Both the position numbers and the translations under genes were made by a program. DNA of 64,000 nucleotides. It comes from Yponomeuta sedellus. Lineage: Eukaryota; Arthropoda; Insecta; Lepidoptera; Yponomeutidae. The DNA is taken from positions 13,359,894-13,423,893 of the forward strand of contig OW203747.1 in NCBI GenBank assembly GCA_934045075.1, written 5' to 3'. Numbering within the stretch: position 1 is the first letter of the stretch; each line of letters begins with the position of its first letter. This document shows positions 9,433-19,867 of this stretch, piece by piece. Below the pieces are notes generated by a model that saw only the letters and a list, made by a program, of their open reading frames with translations, had not been told where the DNA came from and searched no databases.

Positions 9433-10095
9433 TTTAAATAATAATTAAAAGAAGTCCGTTTAATACAAATTAAACATATAGTTTATATAACTAACTTTAT
9501 TTTTATATAACGTTACGTTAGTTATGTCATAGTTACATGTCATATGGCAATAATTTTGTGGTTTTCTACATATTTTTTGTTATGGCAATACTAATTACAT
9601 TTTCTTTCTTCTTGTACAAGAGTCCATTAGGGCAAGTTGCATTTTATAATTTTATCAATAAACGCTATAGTTTTCAATATCTGCACACGTATTTATACCA
9701 TACAAAGTCTGTTATGTTTCGATGACACTTTATTTCTAATTTTATCTCTATTTGATTATGTTACTAAATTTATTTATGGCAAGTTTATATTTTGTTGACC
9801 GTGTCACAGGTTAAAAAATTTACATTTTGTTTTCTATAATTTGAGATTTTTGTTCAAAGTGCTGATAAAAATAGGGCTGATAGGGGCTGAAAACCAGCGC
9901 TACTGACTACGCATGCAGTCATAGCAATAGGCTGAGCCCATTCCTTTTTACCATAAAACAAATACGTATATATATTATATACGATCATATATATTATAAG
10001 TAATTATATTCTCGCACTCTTTTGTTGTTTGTTATCTATATATTTTCGATTTAATTATTTATGTACATGCACCACGTACCGACTATATTCATCAT
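9433..10095. other. AT-rich, no gene seen
   Basis: Very AT-rich. A 62-codon hydrophobic frame at 9537-9725 has no supporting context and is probably chance. Confidence 0.5.
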
Positions 10096-10099
10096 GCAA

Positions 10100-10238
10100 T
10101 CCACTCCATCCAAAGGTTGTCTGGAAGAGATCGCTCTTAGCGATAAGACCGCCAATTGTATAACATAACTTAGATTTAAGAATCATGGTTGTAATATTTT
10201 TCTGGTTGTGCAATAAAGTGTTCTCTATCTATCTATAT
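10100..10238 (+). mobile_element. LINE-G subtype 3' end
   Basis: It has 'GGTTGTCTGGAAGAGATCGC', 'AAGACCGCCAATTGTATA' and the terminus CAATAAAGTGTTCTCTATC with (TATC)n. It is 5'-truncated. Confidence 0.75.
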
Positions 10239-10276
10239 ATTGATTTGCAATTTTTAAGCATTGATTTTATGGTAAA

Positions 10277-10456
10277 CTAGCTGACCCGGCGAACTTCGTA
10301 CCGCCTAACAGTCGATTCATTTTTTTTTTATTTCTCTCCGTAAGAACCATCCCCGTACTTCAAGGAATATTCTAAAAAGAATTAGCGTAATTGGTTCAGC
10401 TGCTCTCGAGATTTGCGCTTACCAACACATTCAGCGATTAATTTTTATATTATAGA
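10277..10456 (-). mobile_element. Helitron H1, unit 1 of a tandem pair
   Basis: The minus strand reads TC...CTAG over 180 bp with the family interior ('GCAAATCTCGAGAGCAGC'). Its 5' TC directly follows the CTAG of the next unit with no intervening base. Confidence 0.8.
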
Positions 10457-10642
10457 CTAGCTGACCCAACGAACTTCGTACCACCTACCAGTCGATTCTT
10501 ATTTTTTTTTTATTTTTCTTTCCGTCAGAACCATCCTCCTACTTCAACGAATATTCTAAAAAAAGAAGTAGCGAAAACGTTTCAGCTGCTCTCGAAATTT
10601 GCGCTTACCGACACATTCAGGGATTAATTTTTATATTATAGA
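10457..10642 (-). mobile_element. Helitron H1, unit 2 of a tandem pair
   Basis: 186 bp in the same orientation as its neighbour, head to tail with a direct CTAG|TC junction; its outer 5' end follows an A (A|TC). It is about as diverged from its partner as from other copies. Confidence 0.8.
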
Positions 10643-10689
10643 TAAAATATTTTCACTTTCACTTTTCTAAGGTATGTACATTTGAGAAG

Positions 10690-10845
10690 TAATAGTAGCA
10701 ATGCCACTCGCTAACGGTGAAGGAAACCATCCTGAGGAAACCTGATTGTCTGAAGAGTTCAAATTATGCGGTGGGCACGCGTGTTAATTAAGCCCACACT
10801 CTCTCTCAAGGCCTGTGCGATGCAGGGAAGCTTATAGGCTACATA
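10690..10845 (+). mobile_element. tSINE-D subtype 2 fragment
   Basis: It contains 'GTGAAGGAAACCATCCTGAG', 'GGGCACGCGTGTTAATTAAG' and the terminal 'GGCTACATAAAAA'. It corresponds to the body of the copy at 42298-42600. Confidence 0.65.
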
Positions 10846-10861
10846 AAAAGTCGTTCAAACA

Positions 10862-10985
10862 TAACATACACTCACGCCTCTATCCTGGAGAGGTAGACAG
10901 AGACCAGGGTTTGCCACTTCCTGACAAACCTCTTATGATTCATTAACATTCATTAATAGTTGCAGCCACGCATGCCGCTTCCGTA
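10862..10985 (-). mobile_element. LINE-P 3' end, diverged
   Basis: It matches the antisense of the LINE-P carboxy terminus at 47141-47365 ('GAGAGGTAGACAGAGACCAG'). Confidence 0.55.
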
Positions 10986-11081
10986 CTTCAAAGGGAAAAA
11001 TGAAATCCCTATGTAGCTTTGAGACTTATTCTAAGTAATGCGTTGCAACTTTCCTAACAGAAATCAATATCAACAATTTTA

Positions 11082-11421
11082 TATGTCCCTGCGCCGGGAC
11101 ACGGGTCTCTACCTGCTTCGCAGTAAGGTTACGTCTTACTCCACCAACGGGGCCAAGCCCGGGTTGGTGGAGGATTGTAAGACAGTGGCGGGCCTTACTG
11201 TCAAAAGTTATGTAGCCGCCCATAAGGCCTAAGGTCTTTGCCATGGCTTAACATGACAGCCGGCACCAACGGCTTACGTGCCTTGCGCCAAGCGCTCGGG
11301 AAAATGCCAATGAAAAATGTCACGAGACGGTCCCCCATCCTGCACCTGACCGCGGCTGTTGTTGCTTAACTCAAGTGTTTGATTCCAATCACTCGGTTCG
11401 ACTAGGCGACGAGCGCTTTAT
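11082..11421 (-). mobile_element. 5S-SINE, near full length
   Basis: It runs from 3' 'TATGTCCCTGCGCCGGG' to the 5' head 'CTAGGCGACGAGCGCTTT'. Open frames on both strands are shadows. Confidence 0.85.
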
Positions 11422-11569
11422 AGAAATAAATGGAAATTATTCATTCATTTTTCAGTGTATTCGTTAACTGTCACTAGCAAGGCAGAACAAAACGTGAAAC
11501 GTGATAAAGTGGGTTATGTGCTCATAAGAGCTACTTATTTTATTTGCAGGAAATGAATTTTATAGGAAA

Positions 11570-11941
11570 CTAGCTGTTGCCTGCGACTCCGTCCGCGTGG
11601 ACTTTATTTATTCAGTAAAATTTTGCAACCCCATTCAGTTCACTCTCTTAAATATTAAATCTAGAAAAACGGCGAAACACTCGTTCAATCAATCGTGTTG
11701 AAGAGTATTTTTTTTAAGTTTCAAGAAAATTAGACATCATTTTTTATACCTCCCATACAAATTTTGGCAACCCTTTTCGTCCCCTTAGGGGTTGAATTTA
11801 AAAAAAATCCGGTCTTGTTCCTTGCCTACATTATATAGACCCTCTGTGCGGAATTTCAGCTTCCTAGGTCCAACGGCTAGGGCTGGGCGTTGATGAGTGA
11901 GTCAGTCAGTCAGTAAGAATTTAGAATTTTATATATATAGA
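11570..11941 (-). mobile_element. Helitron H2, complete non-autonomous copy
   Basis: The minus strand starts TCTATATATATAAAATTC after an A and ends 'GTCGCAGGCAACAGCTAG' before a T, 372 bp in all. The subterminal hairpin is CGCGGACGGAGTCGC. There is no coding capacity. This is the best-preserved Helitron in the window. Confidence 0.88.
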
Positions 11942-11999
11942 TAAATTTACTGAATGTTGAATTAAGTACGAAAAAAAATTATCACAACAAATTACCCTT

Positions 12000-12095
12000 T
12001 GAAGTTCGGGAAAAGCTCGTAAAAAACTGCGAGACTCAATTCTTAAGCTATTTATAATATGTAAATACCTACCTAGAAATTTGTGCGGAACCCTC
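12000..12095 (+). repeat. Shared interspersed repeat (pair with 46515-46612)
   Basis: It shares 'GGGAAAAGCTCGTAAAAAAC' and 'CTTAAGCTATTTATAATATG' with 46515-46612. The class is unknown. Confidence 0.5.
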
Positions 12096-12469
12096 GGTGA
12101 ACAAGTTCAACTCGCACGTGGCCATTTTTTTTCCTACTAATCAATTGCCTACAGTTTACAAATCAAAACCGTGTAGGCAGGATCTCAGTGTATGGAACAC
12201 TAGAACATTAATTGGGTATCTGCAAGCATTGCAAGGCTTAAGGCCGCAAAACAATCGCCTCCAATTACATCGAGGAAGAGCCAATATCATTAGACACAAA
12301 TTGGTCAGTACTTTGAAAAACAACCAAATTAAATTAATGGAATTAATTCTCGTCTATTATTTAACTTATTTCTATTAAACGGACATCCGAGAAATAATAG
12401 CGCAGATTATTTATTTGGCGGTTAGTGCGATTGACACATTACTTTGAGCACCTACGCTTAGAGCACCTT

Positions 12470-12572
12470 TTGCAGACCACCAATTCTATAACATTACTTA
12501 GATTTAAGAAATCGTGGTTGTATTCTGGTTGTGAAATAAAGTGTTCTCTATCTATCTATCTGTATGTAGGAT
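12470..12572 (+). mobile_element. LINE-G subtype 3' end
   Basis: It has 'CAGACCACCAATTCTATAAC', then GAAATAAAGTGTTCTCTATC and (TATC)n. Confidence 0.7.
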
Positions 12573-12689
12573 CCGGCACATGCACGTTAGTGTTGCAGCC
12601 TAGGCCTACCACCAAAAATGTAACTTATTCAATAAAATATAGACATAAACTTACGCTTGTGTCTCGGAGCGGTAGGCAGAGACGTAGGA

Positions 12690-13395
12690 GAAAGGTTTTG
12701 GGTGCTCTTTATTTTGCCGTTTGCCAAATCCTCTCCTATTAGGTCAATATTTTATACCTAATAGGTCTGCCTGGGACGATTATGCGTATCCTCCAGTAAT
12801 GTTCCTTTTATATCTTTCGTGAGCAACAAAGTATAATTAATTCTCATTGTTTGGCACCACTTGTGGTCACGTTTAAGATAACTAGGATAAACCTTAAGAC
12901 ACCAGTAGCTTTAAACTTCTACTTCTTGGTCAAATGAGAAAAAAAAGAAAGAAAAAAATAAACATGTATTGTCATGAAAGGTTTACAATGTTTAAATTAC
13001 CTATAAGTACATATCTAGACAGAACTTGGACATACATAATAAGAAAACAAGTGGTGTTTACAAGGTTCTGTCAGTAGGAATGCATGACAATCGGACATAC
13101 GCTCAGCATAAGCTGTTGGTGCTCAAATGGTGCTCCATACCAGGTGCTCCGAAGCTCCATCTGTAACACGCACAAAAGTATTTGGATCATTAAAGAAACA
13201 CACACGTCGTCTTTAAAAAAAAATACTAAAACGGTCCATGACCTTTTCTGCCGAACTGTGTAGAAAAACTTAATGCGCTGGTAGGCATCGTGGAGGTTTT
13301 AAGTTGCTCTCAAATTATATAGTAGCGTCGATCACACGATAAAGAATATAGTAGTTGAGATAGAAGAACGATTGTGTTTTCTTACTTTTGTAAGA
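12690..13395. other. No gene or clear repeat
   Basis: About 700 bp of AT-rich sequence. A scrap resembling LINE-P antisense ('GGAGCGGTAGGCAGAGACG') lies just upstream at about 12640-12690. Confidence 0.45.
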
Positions 13396-13399
13396 TTAT

Positions 13400-13580
13400 T
13401 CTCTTGTAGGCGATAAACGTCCCACTACAGGGCAGAGGCCTTCTCTCAGAGAAAGAGTGGACTTAATTGCCACGCGTGCCTAGCGCAAATTGGCAAATTG
13501 CAGCGCTGCGGTAATTGAACGCCTCAGACACTCAGGTTTCGTCACGATGTTTTTCCTTCAAATTAGCATATTGCTAGTTT
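13400..13580 (-). mobile_element. tSINE-D subtype 2, 3' part
   Basis: The antisense of 'AAGTCCACTCTTTCTCTGAG' and the 'CCTCAGACACTCAGGTTTC' segment match the copy at 42298-42600 and the copy at 53290-53470. Confidence 0.65.
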
Positions 13581-13643
13581 TAATGTGAGAATATACATAA
13601 CATACCTAATATTTATTATTGTATGTTGGAGATTTGTCTTAAT

Positions 13644-14064
13644 AATAATAATAATAATATTGGCCTTTTTGCATCTACTTAATGAGATGATTTATACAGC
13701 GTCCAGTGGTATCTTCACTCACACTAGATGGGTGAAGGGACCACTCCGACGCTGTAGTGCCTGGGACATGGTTTTTTTTTAATGATGGTGTAGGCTTGCC
13801 CAGCACCTATACCATCCTGACAGCTTAGTCGGCCTAGCCCACAGGAAAGACTAGTCAATACGTGCGGAGCCAACTAAGCCGCGGGTTTCCTTACGATGTT
13901 TTCCTTCACCGTTAGCGTGTGATATTGCGACTTTCATTGCGAAATTCGCAAATGTACGTAACTTTGAAATGAAACAAAGTCATTGGTACATGCCCGCACT
14001 CGGGATCGAACCTGGGGCTCTTGCTTACCAGTCCATGGTTCTACTCACTGAGCTACCACCGCAT
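13644..14064 (-). mobile_element. tSINE-D, full length with 15-bp TSD
   Basis: It is bounded by GAGATTTGTCTTAAT at 13629-13643 and 14065-14079. The minus strand runs from the tRNA-like head (GCGGTGGTAGCTCAGTGAGT) to an (ATT)n tail. The clean TSD defines the family's ends and its use of target-primed insertion. Confidence 0.92.
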
Positions 14065-14114
14065 GAGATTTGTCTTAATGGTTCTTGTTAATAATAAAGT
14101 TTTAGGGTTGGCTC

Positions 14115-14348
14115 TTGTTAAACCTCCAAATATGTAGTAAAAATGCTACCTACATGCATAGACACATGCCCCAAACACTGGTATTCAACCACTCCAATCT
14201 TGGGAAGCTTTCACCAATACTGAGGATGAAGAAACTCTTTAACACTTATACCAGCATAGAGCATGATGTGGACATCAAATGTGATAGCTTCTATAGTTTT
14301 AAGGTTAAAGTGCGCAAATTACTCCAAGACTGTTTCTCAAGAATTTAA
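14115..14348 (+). pseudogene. Open frame, possibly a LINE reverse transcriptase C-terminal tail
   Basis: 77 codons ending in 'FYSFKVKVRKLLQDCF', a spacing of aromatic and basic residues reminiscent of the last residues of CR1/Jockey-type polyproteins. No RT motif is present and the call is weak; it may be chance. Confidence 0.25.
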
Positions 14349-14397
14349 GAATTTAAGTTCCCAAGAATTTAAGTTCCTAAATGTCTCCTATTTTCTT

Positions 14398-14659
14398 CTT
14401 CTTCTTCAGGCTATATTAGTCCACTGCTGGACATAGCCCTCCCCTAATGAGCGCCATAGCGCAAGGTTGTGCCATCATTGAGAGGTAGTGCCCATAATCC
14501 CCACGCTGGGCAAGCGGGTTGGGGATCGCAGTTTGGTGGAATTGTACTGCAGGGGGCGCTGCTGCCCACCCCCCGGTTTGTGTCCCTTAGTCGCCTTTTA
14601 CGACACCCGCGGGAAGAATTTCGGTTGGTGCTATTCTCTAGGCCAACACCACATAGCAA
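14398..14659 (-). mobile_element. RTE-SINE, full length
   Basis: The minus strand runs from 'TGTGGTGTTGGCCTAGAG' to 'GTGGACTAATATAGCCTG' then (AAG)n. All open frames here are shadows. Confidence 0.88.
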
Positions 14660-14711
14660 TTTTCCTCTGATTATATTTAATTTATTTTTTTTAAAGTCAA
14701 ATTCTTTTTAA

Positions 14712-15563
14712 GTGTCGCCGCACACGGGCCACACGCGACAGCCACAAACGCCGCCACGAGAAGCTAGAAGCGGCTACAAAGGTAGCTGAAGCGCGCGACA
14801 GCCACTTGTGGCCGGTGGTCGACACTTGCGGTCGGTGGCTGCTACTTTTTTTAACCCTTGCAATGCGTGCAGTATCATAATGGACTCTGACGAAGAAGGT
14901 AGTTATTGGATACATCCAGTTTTAACGAATGTACCTACACAAATGCATCGAACATTTCGATAATCTTCTAAACCATTCTTAAAGTTTTTCACACATTTTC
15001 GTTTAAGTATAGGTACGTTTTGGGAACTACATGCTCTATTATATGCTGGATTAAAGCACCACGACACCAACATGCCGAAAAGCATCGCACCTGCGGAAAG
15101 ACTAGCTATCACATTAAGGTAAGTTTCACAACAATTTCAATAAACAATTCGCAGATTTCTTCCCAGGCCTTCACTTTTTCTCCTCTATTACTATAACTAT
15201 CACTTTTTGAATCCCAAATCTCAGGACGGGATTGTATCCCTTATACAAATAATTCTATATCCATATTTATCTACCTATATGAACCATAGACGACCGTGCG
15301 TTACCGTCGACTTTACAGCACAGGTTAACTGAGGCAAAGGAGAGGGGGGCGCGGAATCGCGCGAGTGGCGTGTGGCGGCTTTTTGTGTCGACGTTTGGTG
15401 GCCGGTGCGAGCCACAAGAAGCAAGCTGCGACGATTTGTAGCGTGTGGCCGCCACCGGCGCCAACCGTGTGCGGCGAGTCCATATAAAATGTATGAAAAT
15501 TACAGGAAATATGCCAGTGGCGGCGTTTTGTGGTTGTGGCCGGTGGCCCGTGTGCGGTGACCC
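14712..15563 (+). mobile_element. PIF/Harbinger-type DNA transposon, internally deleted
   Basis: 852 bp between inverted termini (left GTGTCGCCGCACACGGGCCA, right ending TGGCCCGTGTGCGGTGACCC), flanked by TAA on both sides (14709-14711, 15564-15566). A 3-bp TWA duplication is the established PIF/Harbinger preference. The subterminal regions are GC-rich and repeat 'CCGTGTGCGGCGA'-like motifs. It encloses a transposase amino-terminal remnant at 14880-15119; the DDE catalytic domain is absent, so the copy is non-autonomous. Confidence 0.82.
14880..15119 (+). pseudogene. Harbinger transposase, N-terminal exon remnant
   Basis: From ATG 14880 one frame reads MDSDEEGSYWIHPVL..., meets a single in-frame stop (TAA 14961-14963), then continues in the same frame with an 'FFTHFRLSIGTFWEL' segment and ends 'HDTNMPKSIAPAERLAITLR'. 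The tryptophan-histidine-proline start, the FR(M/L)S..TF.EL stretch and the Q/HDTNM...PAERLAxTLR block are the usual amino-terminal landmarks of Harbinger transposases. The last codon overlaps a splice-donor-like AG|GTAAGT at 15118, suggesting the ancestral gene had an intron there. The DDE residues, which lie downstream in the family, have been lost. One stop and no frameshift suggests modest age. Confidence 0.75.
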
Positions 15564-15736
15564 TAAGTTTTATGAGTCAAGAATAATTAATCATGTTTAA
15601 TAACTAGACCTAGACATTATGAATGCTGTGTGAGAATTTAATTGGCAACTTTATAAGGCTGAAACTGTTATACCCTAATTAAGCTAAAGTGTTTTATAAG
15701 AGGGCCGTTGGATTACCTATTAAATAAATAAATCAA

Positions 15737-16176
15737 CCCTTTGTTTGTCCCCACTGCTGGAGCACGGCTCTCTTCCATGAGGTTAGGCCATACTATACCA
15801 TGGGGGTCAGTTCTGTGTTCAAGTTCTGTCAGTCAATTTGGTGGAGGATTATAAGACAATGGGGGACCTTACTGCCAGAAGTCTTCATACGGTCCATAAG
15901 GCCTCTGACATGGCTTAGCGACTGTCATCTAGCCGGCAGCAACGGCTTAACGTGCTTTGTGAGGCACGGAAGGGTAAAAATGCCACTAGCGGTAGTCACA
16001 GGATGTTCACCCATCCACCATTTGACCGCGCCTGTTGTTGCTTAACCTTAGTGATTGACTCCAATCACTCGGTTCTTAAGACAGTGTATTGTAACATGTT
16101 AATTATTATTCTATAAATAAAGACTTCTGATAATCAAAATCAAATCAATCACTCGGTTCCACTAGGCCGCGAGCGC
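15737..16176 (-). mobile_element. 5S-SINE, split by a LINE end
   Basis: A near-complete copy whose 5S-like head is interrupted after 'AATCACTCGGTTC' by the insertion at 16076-16146 and resumes with the duplicated 13 bp to 'CTAGGCCGCGAGCGC'. Confidence 0.85.
16076..16146 (+). mobile_element. 71-bp LINE 3' end with 13-bp TSD
   Basis: It contains 'CTATAAATAAAGACTTCTG' (polyadenylation-like) and a tail of AATCAAAATCAAATC. It is flanked by AATCACTCGGTTC at 16063-16075 and 16147-16159. It is extremely 5'-truncated and younger than the 5S-SINE it splits. Confidence 0.85.
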
Positions 16177-16248
16177 GCCCTAAACTTATTACCCTCTTTT
16201 TAGGCTCCGCGGCAGTCGGAAAGTAAAGAACCCTGAAGTTTGCCTAAT

Positions 16249-16290
16249 CGATATCGAACCTTGTATGTCCCCACTGCTGGGGCACGGCAG
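16249..16290 (-). mobile_element. 5S-SINE 3' scrap
   Basis: 'TTGTATGTCCCCACTGCTGG' and GGCACGG only, joined to unrelated sequence on the right. Confidence 0.6.
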
Positions 16291-17060
16291 CAGCTCCAAG
16301 GTGGTGTTTAGTGAGTAGGCGCACATCTTGTGAGTCCCAAATTGGCAGCACCGCCGGGTCCTCTGGAGTGTGCCATTTGTAGGGCAAAAAAAGTCACTCG
16401 TTTTTTGCTGCCACGAATTTCCTGGCACACCAAATTATATCCTGCTGATTCCTAAGCCCTTCTAATCGTTTCTTTGTTGGGGAGAAAAAGCATCCCCCTC
16501 ACAGACACATAAGTCGCTAAGTAAAACGAAGTCCACACTCACCCAAAGGAATTATAGGGAAAGTCCCAGCAAGTGCGTTTACGCCCTTATGAATGACATA
16601 ATGTAATGTAGTTGATAATTTGCTGATTATTGTAGATTTATCTTCGTATACGCGACCCACCTGCAACGTGTACAGTCGACGACAAAAGTTATTATCGCTA
16701 GCCGTTATTTATAATTAGGTTTACCATCTGTTATATTCTGTACTTATTCAGTCCAGTGCCTTGATTGGGTACAAAAATCTACTGGTCTTTTATCGTAGAA
16801 TACCACTGCCACGTATCACAATTAAATGCGGTATCCGCTATGTGTGATACATATTACACCTCATATCTATATGACAGAGCTAAATAAATATTCCGAGAAC
16901 GGAAACACTTATACACATAAAAAATACTTAACCAGTGCACTTCCAAGCCCTCACCTACTCCTATTGAAAAGCGAGGTCAGCCAAAGATCACCTGGAAAAT
17001 ATTCATAGTCAAGTCTAGTCAATTGGTACTGAATTGGCAACTGTTGCACACCACCATACG
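16291..17060. other. No gene recognised
   Basis: A moderately GC-rich part at 16291-16440 carries an unrecognised minus frame; the rest is AT-rich. No repeat relationship was seen. Confidence 0.4.
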
Positions 17061-17065
17061 CTTAT

Positions 17066-17250
17066 CATAAGATAAGATAGGATAAGAATATTCTTTATTG
17101 TACACCAGAGCACATATTATAAAACATGTAAAGATACAAAGTACAATGGGCGCCCTTATTGCTAAAAGCAATTTCTTCCAAACAACCTGATGACGGAAAG
17201 TTGCTGAAGGAAATAAGAGACGGGTAGTCGGTGCAAATATCATCTTGGTA
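17066..17250 (-). mobile_element. LINE-G 3' end
   Basis: It begins 'GATAAGATAGGATAAGAAT' and carries 'CTTATTGCTAAAAGCAATTT' and 'GAGACGGGTAGTCGGTGC', as in 28748-29825. Confidence 0.8.
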
Positions 17251-17990
17251 AAACATTGTTATCTCTGGGACACATTATAATGAAAATCCTTGGAAAAAAA
17301 ATGCGAAAGAGATCTATCAAGATAACCATTAATAATATGTATATTTAAACATATTACTACCTCAGATGTTTAATACATCCTTTTTTGCTTTTCAATTCTT
17401 AACCTAATTTCAGTGGCATGCTTCGCCTTTGTTTTCCTTTACAAGTATCCACACATACTGCAGCTTTGACTCTTGGATGCGATTGTACCAGCGTTGAAAA
17501 CTCAATATTCGTAATTGTAATTTAGCATGTTGATTATCGAAGCGTTGCTGTAGATTTTATAAATATTACAAGTAATTGAATATCCATACAAAGGTCAAAA
17601 TACAGGGTCTAAGCATCTAGTACAGAAATATATTTCCACATCATTTTAAGGCCGGGTTCCTCGAGCGCACGAATTCCTTTTATGCTAAGCGAGTGAATAG
17701 TCGGAAGAAAAGTAGACAGTTTTGCATTCATAGAAATGTACAACCAAAAAAAATTTTGACGAACGACGTTCTATTTCGGCGGGACTCGTCTTGCGTCGAT
17801 ATGATGTCCTGGTATTTTCACTATTTTAATATAATATAACTTCCGAAAAAAAAAAAAATATAGCTTAATAACACAAATATACGTCTGTTCCGGATCAGCG
17901 AGGAAACAGAAAGGGCATTAAGGGTGCTGTCTGAATTAGAACCTCACTAAGTAAATACTTGAAAACGAAAGTTTTTAATCAGTGCATCCT
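17251..17990. other. No gene or recognised repeat
   Basis: AT-rich. Nothing is supportable except an A-tract at about 17845-17858. Confidence 0.45.
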
Positions 17991-17995
17991 CTGTC

Positions 17996-18405
17996 ATGAC
18001 CTACGGAGCCGAGACATGGACACTCACGAAAAGGTTGGTCCACCAGTTCAAAGTCGGTCAGCGAGCTATGGAGAGAGCTATGCTCGGAGTTTCTCTGAAA
18101 GATAGGATTCGTAACGAATGCATCCTACAGAGAACCAAAGTTATCGACATAGCTCAGAGAATCAGCAAGCTGAAGTGGCAGTGGGCTGGTCATATCTCGC
18201 GAAGAACCGACAACCGTTGGAGCAAACGTGTCCTTGAGTGGAGACCGCGACTCGGCAAACGTAGTGTAGGACGCCCTCCGACTAGGTGGGATGACGATCT
18301 GCGAAAAACTGCATGCAGATGCTGGATGCGGCAAGCTGAAGACAGGGCGCTATGGCGCTCATTAGGGGAGGGCTATGTCCAGCAGTGGGCTAGTATAGCC
18401 TGATG
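17996..18405 (+). pseudogene. RTE-clade LINE, ORF C-terminus and 3' end
   Basis: An open frame of about 135 codons encodes the carboxy-terminal region downstream of the reverse transcriptase domain of RTE-type LINEs. Landmarks in order: a 'TYGAETWTL' start (residues 2-10), 'QRAMERAMLGVSLKDRIRNE' (about 23-42), a 'KWQWAGHISRR' block, 'GRPPTRWDDDLRK', and the terminal 'LGEGYVQQW' just before the stop. The RT catalytic and endonuclease parts are missing, so this is a 5'-truncated dead copy. Its noncoding 3' end (AGGGCTATGTCCAGCAGTGG through TAGCCTGATGATGA) equals the 3' end of RTE-SINE. It is the best-preserved RTE in the window. Confidence 0.88.
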
Positions 18406-18409
18406 ATGA

Positions 18410-18940
18410 ATTAAATACTTGTCTCAAGTAACGTTTTGCCACTCTCTTTTCTGAGAAATTCGAAGCGACAATTACACTTAAGTAGGTATTTACTTAGCAA
18501 AATTCTCAATTTAGAAACAAGTGGTGCTGTATCATCGAATTTCCCACAAAAGAGTATGACAGAAAGTTGCTTAAGTATATTTTCAATTCAAAAACCGGTC
18601 CTTAGTCCGCCGTACGTATGGTACATTTATGTGCAGTAAAAATATAAACAATAAACTTTCAATAAACTCTCAGCAGCGGTCCAGAGCTTTTTATATAAAA
18701 TTATTTTGTAAATATATTAATATGTAAATACTAACTAACTTAATAAGCAATAGTAATTACTAAGTTTGTTTATCAAGTGAGTTTCGTAGATAATAATATT
18801 CTATTTAATAATATTTTTATTCTATTTTAGTAAAATAAAATTATAAAAGTAGGAGAAACAGAATTAATAACAAGCACTTAGATACAGTACAATGACTTAG
18901 CTTATTGATAATAAAATTTCTAAGCATTCCTCAATTCCTC
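18410..18940. other. No gene or recognised repeat
   Basis: AT-rich sequence with no supportable feature. Confidence 0.45.
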
Positions 18941-18944
18941 ATGC

Positions 18945-19110
18945 AAGAGGTCCCGGGTTCGAATCCCGGCTGGAAACAAAAAAAAAAGTCCAGGTCTTGG
19001 ATGTTTACATGTTTGTGATGTCGTTGTTTCTGGTTCCCACGACACAGGGTATCCTAGTGTGGGGCCAGAAGCAATGTATGTGCCTGTATGTAAATGTTAT
19101 GTTATGTTAA
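18945..19110 (+). mobile_element. tSINE-E, 5'-truncated
   Basis: It starts in the second half of the tRNA-like head (CATGCAAGAGGTCCCGGGTT), has 'CCAGGTCTTGGATGTTTAC' and ends (TATGT)n. Confidence 0.8.
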
Positions 19111-19594
19111 AATACATATGTAGTTGTTCGAATTAAAATTATAATTGTAATTCTCACCGCTAATATGAATATAAAAACTAGTTGATCCCGCAAAAAAAGT
19201 ACTAATAAATAAAAAAGAAACTACGCCCCAACCTCATTCGCAAACATGATTAAACATGAAAGACACATCAATATATCAGTGTCCAAACAAAAACAATCGA
19301 TTGTTTGAGTGTAACATGTTCACAGGCTAGGCGAGTGTTTTAAACACCCAGTTTAGCTCATACAATAAATTTAAATGGTTTGTTGCCGTTGCGACACCCG
19401 TTTTGATCTCGTTTGTAAATCGAGATCCGGATATCTGCTTTTTTATACGTTTATTGCACATAGGTGACGATGCCAATATGGTGGACTGCATGCTATAAGC
19501 ATTCCTTACCAGTTAACTACAGGTGGTTGAAGAAATACAAGGTAATAGAATAAGGTAGGATTCAGTGTGACTAAAATTTACGTTTTGTTATAAT

Positions 19595-19800
19595 TATCAT
19601 CATCAGGCATTTCACGTCCACTGCAAGACATATCCCTCCCTCAAGGTTTTCCAAGCTTCACGTTCTTGTGTTGTCATGGTAACCAGGTTATCAGACTACC
19701 TGGTGGAGGCCCTGCCCACGCTGCATCGTCCGGTCCTTGCTCGCCAGGTCAGAACTTTTTTGCCCCAACAGCCTTCAGTTCTTCGAAAATTATTTAAGTT
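19595..19800 (-). mobile_element. Second RTE-related 3' end
   Basis: The minus strand encodes a 'LREGYVLQWT' ending close to the 'LGEGYVQQW' terminus of the RTE copy at 17996, then TGATGATGA. The upstream part contains 'GGTGGAGGCCCTGCCCACGC' on the + strand. It appears to be a diverged RTE subfamily. Confidence 0.55.
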
Positions 19801-19867
19801 TGGTTATCATTATAACATTTATTTTAAGTATTTAATATTTAAATTGCAAAGTCACCCGTAATGTAAC

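Noticed and set aside
9537..9725. Small membrane protein frame
   Set aside because: Hydrophobic only because the DNA is AT-rich; no start context, homology or neighbour support.
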